Source: Chloroflexota bacterium (GTDB lineage Bacteria; Chloroflexota; Anaerolineae; Fen-1058). Taken from it: a DNA stretch of 11,413 nt. Numbering within the stretch: the stretch's first letter is position 1; each line of letters opens with the position of its first letter. Shown piece after piece: positions 6,684-11,413 of this stretch. Under the pieces are notes generated by a model. The model saw only the letters and a program-made list of their open reading frames with translations. It did not search any database and was not told the origin of the DNA. A program made the position numbers and the translations under genes. Location of the stretch: NCBI GenBank assembly GCA_016219235.1, contig JACRBO010000422.1, positions 1-11,413 on the forward strand, written 5' to 3'.

Positions 6684-7275
6684 GCTTCAGCTTAACAGTA
6701 TCTTGCTGCTGATAGTTTTGTCTGCTTGTTGCATCTTTCTTTCGGCTTGCCAGGGCCAGTTAGGAAACAGGCATGAGATCGCCGATCCACTTTCATCATT
6801 GCCTAAGGCTCTGGTGCAAGAATCGGATTTTTCTACCGATTGGCGTTGGATTGACGACAGTGTGAGCCAGCAAACAGAGGTGCCAACTTCTGCGAACAGC
6901 CAACTTGTTGAAAGTGCATCCAAAAACCTGGCTGGATTTTACAGCAATGAACATTACATTCGTATCGATCATCTTCTACAACGTTACGAACAACAGCCTC
7001 CTTCCTTAACTGATCTTCCTACCGCCGTAGGCACGAAAACAGCGAACGAACAAACATTCTCACCAAAGCTTATCACAGTGGGGCAGTCTATGTGGTCTAG
7101 CTGCATCAAAGAACCTGGGATTGCCATATCCTGCAAAGTGATTGTCTGGTATAACCACCTTGCCTCTGCTTTGTTAATAGCCGGTCCTGGGAATATAGAT
7201 GACAAGACGATGGAAAGAATCGTGGATGAAGTCTTAATTAAGGTTGATGAACGAATAAAGGACATAGATAAATAG
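6673..7275 (+). CDS. Putative lipoprotein, candidate partner or immunity protein of the Rhs tip
   Basis: A 200-aa product with a type II signal peptide: charged start, hydrophobic stretch (9-25), and two possible lipoboxes, LSAC at Cys19 and LSAC at Cys26 (followed by QG). It should be exported and membrane-anchored. The mature part has Cys144 and Cys154 that could pair. No family was recognised. The start at 6673 is preferred because AGAGG (6662-6666) lies 6 nt upstream and the signal peptide begins there; an in-frame ATG at 6577 would add an unlikely Arg/Cys-rich leader. It overlaps the Rhs fragment by 11 nt, which suggests translational coupling, and shares its low GC. In Rhs cassettes the gene after the toxin normally encodes immunity, but most known immunity proteins are not lipoproteins, so the role is a guess. 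Confidence 0.75.
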   Translation: MGIKLQLNSILLLIVLSACCIFLSACQGQLGNRHEIADPLSSLPKALVQESDFSTDWRWIDDSVSQQTEVPTSANSQLVESASKNLAGFYSNEHYIRIDHLLQRYEQQPPSLTDLPTAVGTKTANEQTFSPKLITVGQSMWSSCIKEPGIAISCKVIVWYNHLASALLIAGPGNIDDKTMERIVDEVLIKVDERIKDIDK

Positions 7276-7558
7276 CCCAACATCCTCCGCTGTTGTATTC
7301 AATTCCCACGGTGATCAGCATATTGATTGCCATGGGGTGTCAGCGTAATGAAGGCGGCCGTCAACGGACTCTGAATCGGATAAGCAGATTAGAAGCGGAC
7401 CTGGCTCTCGCTCCGCGTTCGCGCGGTCGGGGAGCGAAGAGTGAGCCGGACATGACATTCGTCCGGTTACGACAGGATAAGTTTAACTCCGCAAGCCGCC
7501 TCATTCTGGATAAGATTCCGTCCGTAGTTTCCCAAATTTCCCAAGGAGAACAGCGCAG
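7276..7558 (+). other. Intergenic leader with two overlapping hairpins
   Basis: No convincing gene. A stem of GGCTC+TCGCTCC (7403-7414) with GGAGCGA (7431-7437) and GAGCC (7443-7447) is followed by CCGGAC (7446-7451) with GTCCGG (7461-7466). Bases 7446-7447 are used by both, so the two folds compete. A weak promoter guess is TTGATT (7323-7328) with TAATGA (7346-7351). The GC content returns to the native level in this stretch. Confidence 0.35.
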
Positions 7559-7951
7559 ATGGCTAAGAAGATTCAGGCGTGGGTAGAATTTGGTCCGCGT
7601 TTGGAACCGGCGGACCCCATGACGGGCGATGAACTCATCCAAAACATCGTCGCCGCCACCAACCAGTCACGCGGCAGCGTGCTGGCCATATTAGCCGAAC
7701 TCGATGTCCAGCTGGAAGCGGGCCTGAAGAGCGGCCGCATCGTGCAGTTCCCCAACGGCACGCACTTTAAGCCCACCGGCCACAACGATGGGACCATCGA
7801 CATCGACGTGCGCGTCAACCCGGACCTCGTCAAGCCCATCAACGCGGGCTTCCGGGGCAAGTGGCGCAATGCTCAGAACATCGGCAAAACCGAAGCGGAA
7901 ATCGTCGCCATGTGGAATGCGGCGCATCCCACCGACCTCATCACACCTTAG
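7559..7951 (+). CDS. HU/IHF-like DNA-binding domain protein
   Basis: A 130-aa protein with an HU-type fold signature: helix-rich DELIQNIVAATNQSRGSVLAIL (24-45), then LEAGLKSGRIVQFPNGTHFKP (52-72), the element that in HU-related proteins leads into the DNA-binding beta arms. The extension after about 90 (NAGFRGKWRN onwards) resembles those of the divergent histone-like families with HU-like N-terminal domains, rather than the 90-aa canonical HU. A nucleoid or DNA-architecture role is inferred. The start is set by AAGGAGA (7542-7548), 10 nt before the ATG. It is monocistronic, with 22-bp repeats and a strong terminator just after it. The base composition is native, unlike the two genes upstream. 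Confidence 0.7.
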   Translation: MAKKIQAWVEFGPRLEPADPMTGDELIQNIVAATNQSRGSVLAILAELDVQLEAGLKSGRIVQFPNGTHFKPTGHNDGTIDIDVRVNPDLVKPINAGFRGKWRNAQNIGKTEAEIVAMWNAAHPTDLITP

Positions 7952-7973
7952 CCATAACCGGCAATTGATCGTC

Positions 7974-8039
7974 CGATCGATTGCTTTCGATTAGCCAATC
8001 GATTGCTTGCGATCGACCAATCGATTACCTTCGATCAAA
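7974..8039. repeat. Three tandem 22-bp repeats
   Basis: Units at 7974-7995, 7996-8017 and 8018-8039 share the pattern CRATCGATTRCYTKCGATYRA. Each carries (A/G)ATCGATT, which in the last two is the perfect palindrome AATCGATT. The spacing is exactly two helical turns. They sit between the HU-like gene and its terminator. They may be a protein binding array; the neighbouring HU-like protein is a possible ligand, without evidence. Confidence 0.7.
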
Positions 8040-8042
8040 CGT

Positions 8043-8082
8043 ACGACTGCCGTCGGTTTCCCCTCGACGGCGGTCGTTTTTT
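8043..8082 (+). terminator. Strong rho-independent terminator
   Basis: ACGACTGCCGTCG (8043-8055) pairs over 13 bp (one G-U) with CGACGGCGGTCGT (8065-8077). The loop is 9 nt, and six T follow (8077-8082). It ends transcription of the HU-like gene and insulates the vapBC promoter. Confidence 0.9.
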
Positions 8083-8292
8083 GCGATTCCTGCGTTTCCG
8101 CGGGCAGTGACTTGAACAGCCATCAGCGGATTGCCTGCGGCAAAACGCATAAGCGGATTTGAAACGAACTGGCTAACGTGCTGAAGCGCTCCGTTTCTGT
8201 CAGTTTGTCCGAGTCAAAATCCGTTGTCGGTTCCTACTGGCCGTCGGATTCCATCCGAGGGCGGCGCGGCAAGACGGGTAAGCCTGGCCCGG

Positions 8293-8321
8293 TTGACGCC
8301 TACACACGATCGGGCTATAGT
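8293..8321 (+). promoter_or_regulatory. Promoter of vapBC
   Basis: TTGACG (8293-8298) and TATAGT (8316-8321) are 17 bp apart, with a predicted start near 8328. The palindrome GTATAC overlaps the start region and could be part of the VapBC autorepression operator. The promoter lies inside the longest possible vapB frame, which supports the shorter start at 8358. Upstream, 8083-8292 shows only small repeats, such as TCGGAT-TCC-ATCCGA at 8244-8258, and no gene. Confidence 0.75.
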
Positions 8322-8357
8322 ATACACATCACCGGACTGGTGAAGCGGGAGGCTGAC

Positions 8358-8564
8358 ATGCGCACCAATATCGTGATTGACGACCGGCTAATCGAAGAGG
8401 CGATGACGGCTTCGGGACTGTCGACCAAGCGAGCCGCCGTCGAAGCTGGACTGCGCCTGTTGATTCAGGTCAAGGGGCAGAGTGATGTTCGACGCCTGCG
8501 CGGCAAAGTGCAGTGGACAGGTGATCTCGACGAATTACGCAGCAGCCGCCTGCCCGAGAACTGA
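8358..8564 (+). CDS. vapB: VapB-family antitoxin
   Basis: A 68-aa type II antitoxin that neutralises the PIN toxin encoded next to it and normally represses the operon. The N-terminal MRTNIVIDDRLIEEAM and STKRAAVEAGLRLLI match the short VapB antitoxins in which a beta strand plus two helices bind DNA. The C-terminal part (VQWTGDLDELRSSR) fits the toxin-wrapping segment. The frame stays open upstream to a GTG at 8178, but the promoter at 8293-8321 and GGGAGG (8347-8352), 5 nt before the ATG, fix the start here. It is 2 nt from vapC. Confidence 0.92.
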   Translation: MRTNIVIDDRLIEEAMTASGLSTKRAAVEAGLRLLIQVKGQSDVRRLRGKVQWTGDLDELRSSRLPEN

Positions 8565-8566
8565 TC

Positions 8567-8962
8567 ATGGTCATCGTCGATACGACGGTCTGGATCGATT
8601 ACTTAAACGGCTTCGACACTCCGTATACGGTGTGGCTTGACGCCGAGCTGGCGCGACGGCGGCTGGGCCTGACCGACCTCATTCTGTGTGAAGTGCTGCA
8701 GGGCCTGCCGGATGAACGTCAGGCGAAGGCTGTGCGGCGAGAACTTGCCCGGTTCGCGATTTTCGAGACCGGCGGCATTGACCTGTCGATTGCCGCCGCC
8801 CGCAACTATCGACTGCTCCGCTCCAAAGGCTATACCATTCGCAAGACCATCGACTGCCTCATCGCTACTTTCTGTTTGCGCGATGGTCACACCCTGCTGC
8901 ACAATGATCGCGACTTCGACCCGTTTGAGCGAAAACTTGGCTTACGGGTCATTCACCCCTGA
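8567..8962 (+). CDS. vapC: VapC-family PIN-domain ribonuclease toxin
   Basis: A 131-aa metal-dependent endoribonuclease toxin; VapC enzymes typically cut tRNA or rRNA. The acidic PIN active site is complete: Asp5 (IVDTTVWIDYL), Glu42 (LCEVLQGL), Asp96 (TIDCLIATFC), and Asp114/Asp116 in HNDRDFDPF. The length is typical. The start codon lies 2 nt after the vapB stop, so the pair is translationally coupled. The target RNA cannot be predicted. No terminator is seen after it. Confidence 0.95.
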   Translation: MVIVDTTVWIDYLNGFDTPYTVWLDAELARRRLGLTDLILCEVLQGLPDERQAKAVRRELARFAIFETGGIDLSIAAARNYRLLRSKGYTIRKTIDCLIATFCLRDGHTLLHNDRDFDPFERKLGLRVIHP

Positions 8963-9006
8963 ATCGAGGCGACACTGGTCAACACGCATCACTCCTGCGG
9001 TATCTC

Positions 9007-9019
9007 GGTTAGACTTTCG
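9007..9019. repeat. 13-bp direct repeat, right copy
   Basis: Identical to 5649-5661 (GGTTAGACTTTCG) and in the same orientation. It lies 45 bp after vapC. Confidence 0.4.
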
Positions 9020-9061
9020 TCGCAACCGGCCCCAAACCCTCAGACTACGTAAAATCCCTTA

Positions 9062-9090
9062 TTGACGCTAATCTCCAGTTCATCTATACT
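9062..9090 (+). promoter_or_regulatory. Upstream promoter of the candidate ncRNA
   Basis: TTGACG (9062-9067) and TATACT (9085-9090) are 17 bp apart, with the start expected near 9097. It points into the 9145-9580 structured region. Confidence 0.65.
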
Positions 9091-9109
9091 GACAGCATCT
9101 TTCATCTTT

Positions 9110-9138
9110 TTGTCGTTTGCCTCACCAGCTGGTATAAT
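9110..9138 (+). promoter_or_regulatory. Extended -10 promoter of the candidate ncRNA
   Basis: TTGTCG (9110-9115) and a perfect TATAAT (9133-9138) are 17 bp apart, and TGG directly precedes the -10. The start is expected near 9145. Two good promoters within 50 bp, with no reading frame behind them, argue for an abundant RNA. Confidence 0.75.
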
Positions 9139-9144
9139 CGCTAC

Positions 9145-9580
9145 ATAATCTTATTGGTTTCATTCGCCCGGTTTATTGATCGGGTAACGTCACCGTTCAT
9201 CAACTTTTTCGTGAAGACGTGACGCATGAAACGCACCGCCGCAGCATCGCCAGCTGCATGCCCGTTTCGGGCCAGCGGTCCGCGTACCTTCTAGATGTGA
9301 GAAACGGCCGGCCCCGGCTTTTTCACGGGGCACCTGGTTAGGCCACTGGTTGTGGTTGGGAATTGGGTGGAGTCGCCCGAAGAGGACGTTGTGTGCAGAA
9401 CCGGCACTTAATCGGTCGCATCCCGTAACGCAACCGCCGCCCCGTGGGTGGCGCTGCCGCACACCTGTTTCCCGGCCAGTCTAACCGGGCCGTGTTTATC
9501 ATCATCGCAACGAGTCCATCGCGGACAACTGTTTGCGCGCCGGCGAGCTGTGGCTGATTCAGTCACGGCTCGTTTTGTTT
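9145..9580 (+). ncRNA. Candidate structured non-coding RNA of about 435 nt
   Basis: No credible protein is encoded here, yet promoters precede it and a terminator closes it. At the 5' end a three-way junction can form: 9157-9163 with 9226-9232, 9167-9170 with 9181-9184, and 9188-9193 with 9219-9224. Further hairpins are 9241-9245/9253-9257, 9260-9264/9268-9272, 9311-9316/9326-9331, 9435-9442/9446-9453 (8 bp, triloop) and 9473-9477/9488-9492. The last is a two-part stem, 9506-9510/9533-9537 enclosing 9514-9517/9523-9526. I checked by eye for hallmarks of tmRNA, RNase P RNA, SRP RNA and common riboswitches and found none. It might be a divergent member of a known class. Confidence 0.55.
9544..9579 (+). 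terminator. Rho-independent terminator of the candidate ncRNA
   Basis: CGAGCTGTGGCTG (9544-9556) pairs over 13 bp (two G-U) with CAGTCACGGCTCG (9560-9572) around a 3-nt loop, followed by TTTTGTTTG. Confidence 0.8.
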
Positions 9581-9588
9581 GTCCCGAG

Positions 9589-9617
9589 TTCTTCATCACT
9601 GCGCGTGTGATGAAGAA
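9589..9617. repeat. Perfect 11-bp inverted repeat
   Basis: TTCTTCATCAC (9589-9599) and GTGATGAAGAA (9607-9617) flank a 7-nt loop, just after the ncRNA terminator. No T run follows on either strand. Its function is unknown. Confidence 0.6.
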
Positions 9618-9628
9618 GGGCAAAACTG

Positions 9629-9714
9629 AGCAGAGGCGGCTCCCACGCCGCCGGATACGCGGGCACACTTGCGCCGCGCTGCGGAGCAGTGCAGGTGTGG
9701 GAGCCCGCTCTGCT
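9629..9714. repeat. Long imperfect inverted repeat containing dispersed hairpin copy C
   Basis: The 18-bp arms 9629-9646 and 9697-9714 pair except at two positions. Inside and overlapping the right arm is copy C of the dispersed repeat (9665-9698: ACACTTGCGCC to GTGCAGGTGT). The two folds exclude each other. The right arm also matches 134-150. The element ends 19 bp before the recX start and looks like a small non-autonomous or REP-like element. Confidence 0.6.
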
Positions 9715-9732
9715 AAATTTCTGAGCAAGGTT

Positions 9733-10404
9733 ATGGCCGGAACGATCACGGCGCTCGTCGCGCAAAAGAAAAACAAAGATCGCGTCAACGTCTACCTGGA
9801 CGGCGAATTCGCCTTTGGGCTGGCGCTGATCGAGGCGCTCAAACTCAAGCGCGGCCAGGTATTGACGGACGCCGACATCGACCGCTTGCGCGGCGCGGAC
9901 GACATCGAAAAGGCGCATGAGAAGGCGCTGCGATTTCTGGCCAACCGGCCGCGCAGCGAATGGGAAGTGCGCCAGAACCTGTCCAAAGCCGAGTTCGATA
10001 GCGACACCATCGATCGGGTGGTGGACCGCCTGACGGGTGTGGCCCTCATCGACGACGCCGCCTTCGTGCGGTACTGGCTGGACAATCGGGCGCAGTTCAA
10101 TCCGCGCGGTCAGGTGGCCTTGCGGCAGGAACTGCGGCGCAAGGGCGTCGATCGAGCCGTGATCGATGAAGTGCTTGCCGCTGCTGATCAAACCGATGAT
10201 CAAGCCGCCATCCGATCGGCCTTAGCCAAAGCCGATCGGTTCCGCCAACTGCCGCAGGCCGAGTTCGCGCAAAAGTTAAGCGCGTACCTGCTGCGGCGCG
10301 GTTTCGATTATGAAGCCGTGCGTCAGGCGGTGGCGGCGGCGTGGCAGGCTACACGCGATGAGGAATCTGCGGGGAATTATTCTTTTAACACATTAGAGGA
10401 GTGA
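9733..10404 (+). CDS. recX: RecA regulatory protein RecX
   Basis: Cytosolic regulator that binds the RecA filament and usually limits its growth and coprotease activity. The 223-aa all-helical protein shows the three-helix repeat layout: [19 protein letters not shown] (66-83), [20 protein letters not shown] (96-115), [19 protein letters not shown] (122-140), then a final repeat with [19 protein letters not shown] (182-200). An N-terminal beta-like segment ([26 protein letters not shown]) is as in Firmicutes/Chloroflexota-type RecX. The ATG at 9733 follows AAGG with only 2 nt between; a GTG at 9448 in frame would add Arg-rich sequence read from the ncRNA and repeat, and is rejected. It is coupled to rny (2-nt gap). 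It is separated from recA by the accessory region. Confidence 0.93.
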   Translation: MAGTITALVAQKKNKDRVNVYLDGEFAFGLALIEALKLKRGQVLTDADIDRLRGADDIEKAHEKALRFLANRPRSEWEVRQNLSKAEFDSDTIDRVVDRLTGVALIDDAAFVRYWLDNRAQFNPRGQVALRQELRRKGVDRAVIDEVLAAADQTDDQAAIRSALAKADRFRQLPQAEFAQKLSAYLLRRGFDYEAVRQAVAAAWQATRDEESAGNYSFNTLEE

Positions 10405-10406
10405 CC

Positions 10407-11413
10407 ATGGATGGTGTACTGTTTTTAATAGTTGGACTGCTCGTCGGTGCAGTGGCCGGAGCGGTAATCGGAGTTCGGATTGGCGCTCGAAACACCCTGA
10501 CTCAGCTGAAGGCGACCCGGCAGGACCTGGAACTTGAGCGCGTCCGCACGATCGAAGAGGCCGAGATCAAAGCGAAGGAAGTGATGTTGGCGGCCAAGGC
10601 CGATGCGCTGAAAGTGCGCGACGAGGCCGAAGCCGAGCAGAAGCAGCGCCGCGTCGAGTGGCAGCGCGAGGAAGAACGGCTGTCCAAGCGGCGCGAAGAA
10701 CTCGATCAGAAGTTGGAACGGGTCGATCAGCGCGAGCGCAAGAGCAATCAGCGCCAGAGCCAGCTGGACAAGCTGCAAAACGACGTCGAGAAGATGCGCT
10801 CGACGATTGTGGCCGAACTGGAGCGGGTGGCCGCGTTGAGCCAGGCCGACGCCAAGAAGGAACTGCTGGTGACGGTGGAAGCCGAAGCGCGCGGCGACAT
10901 GGCGCGCGTCATCCGGCAGGTCGAGGCCGAAACGAAGGAAGAGGCCGATCAGAAGGCGCGCGAGATTGTGGTGCTGGCCGTGCAGCGCGTCGCCACGGAG
11001 CAGGCCGCGGAAGTGGCCGTCTCGGTGGTGCCGCTGCCCAACGACGAGATGAAGGGCCGCATCATCGGCCGCAATGGGCGCAACATCCGCGCCATCGAGC
11101 GGGCGACGGGCGTGGACATCGTGGTGGACGACACGCCGGAAGCGGTGACGCTGTCGTCGTTCGATGCGGTGCGGCGCGAAGTGGCGCGCATCGCGCTGAC
11201 CAAGATGATCCAGGACGGGCGCATCCACCCCACGCGCATCGAGAAGCTGGTCGAGGATGCCGAGGCCGAAGTCGAACGCGTCATCAAAGAAGAAGGCGAA
11301 CGTGCGGCCATCGAGGCGGGTGTGCCGGGTCTGCATCCTGAGATTTTGAAGCTGCTGGGCCGCCTGCGCTTCCGCACGTCCTACGGTCAGAATCAACACC
11401 ATCACGCCATTGA
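10407..11413 (+). CDS. rny: Ribonuclease Y, N-terminal part (runs off the window)
   Basis: Membrane-anchored endoribonuclease that starts mRNA decay. The 335 codons present show an N-terminal membrane helix (about 4-24) and a long charged coiled coil (about 35-200, rich in Glu/Lys/Arg/Gln). Next comes the KH RNA-binding domain with [15 protein letters not shown] (217-231) and [18 protein letters not shown], and then the beginning of the HD phosphohydrolase domain, [15 protein letters not shown], at the edge. The HD metal residues beyond the first His lie outside the window. AGAGGAG (10395-10401) overlaps the end of recX and sits 5 nt before the ATG, so the two genes are cotranscribed and probably coupled. 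Confidence 0.97.
   Translation, partial: MDGVLFLIVGLLVGAVAGAVIGVRIGARNTLTQLKATRQDLELERVRTIEEAEIKAKEVMLAAKADALKVRDEAEAEQKQRRVEWQREEERLSKRREELDQKLERVDQRERKSNQRQSQLDKLQNDVEKMRSTIVAELERVAALSQADAKKELLVTVEAEARGDMARVIRQVEAETKEEADQKAREIVVLAVQRVATEQAAEVAVSVVPLPNDEMKGRIIGRNGRNIRAIERATGVDIVVDDTPEAVTLSSFDAVRREVARIALTKMIQDGRIHPTRIEKLVEDAEAEVERVIKEEGERAAIEAGVPGLHPEILKLLGRLRFRTSYGQNQHHHAI

Noticed and set aside
7293..7586. Small open frame of 97 codons between the lipoprotein and the HU-like gene
   Set aside because: It has no ribosome binding site, an Arg-rich composition from hairpin DNA, and overlaps the start of the better supported HU-like gene.
8178..8357. N-terminal extension of vapB from a GTG at 8178
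   Set aside because: The stretch contains the vapBC promoter, has no family-like sequence, and a good ribosome binding site precedes the ATG at 8358.
9352..9378. T-box-like GGGTGGAGTCGC in the ncRNA
   Set aside because: It matches the T-box consensus only in part, no specifier stem or terminator is placed correctly, and no amino-acid or aaRS gene follows.
9448..9732. N-terminal extension of recX from a GTG at 9448
   Set aside because: It would be translated from the ncRNA terminator and inverted repeats and is Arg/Cys-rich; RecX homology starts at the ATG at 9733.

Overview
The window looks like a chromosomal segment of a high-GC, non-model bacterium, most likely a member of the Chloroflexota. 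This rests on three things. The class A penicillin-binding protein has a C-terminal Ig-like module and a Pro/Thr tail of the kind common in that phylum. The regulatory recombinase gene recX sits directly in front of rny. Intergenic regions are filled with heptanucleotide repeats. The assignment is inference; no rRNA or other decisive marker is present.

Layout. Positions 1-191 hold a strong sigma70-type promoter followed at once by an intrinsic-terminator-like hairpin. Positions 192-3161 encode a bifunctional class A PBP. A convergent two-domain GNAT acetyltransferase (3261-4160, minus strand) follows. recA (4542-5606) has its own terminator. recX (9733-10404) and rny (10407 to beyond the window end) form a tight two-gene unit, with RecX expected to restrain RecA and RNase Y to initiate mRNA decay.

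Between recA and recX lie about 4 kb of accessory DNA. It contains a 5'-truncated Rhs tip with an unrecognised C-terminal domain and an overlapping lipoprotein gene, which together look like an orphan toxin/immunity cassette in markedly AT-richer DNA. It also contains an HU-like DNA-binding protein followed by 22-bp tandem repeats and a terminator, a VapBC toxin-antitoxin pair with its own promoter, and a 770-bp gene-free stretch. That stretch has two tandem promoters, many hairpins and a terminator, and best fits an unrecognised structured RNA of about 435 nt.

Repeats are the most striking feature. Three genes (PBP, GNAT, recA) end with a TGA stop that is embedded, in the same register, in a GTGAC(G/A)A heptamer that opens a heptamer array. 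Related heptamers lie upstream of recA, and a different heptamer family forms part of the PBP coding sequence. A second, hairpin-forming dispersed repeat occurs three times (near 4443, 5710 and 9665).
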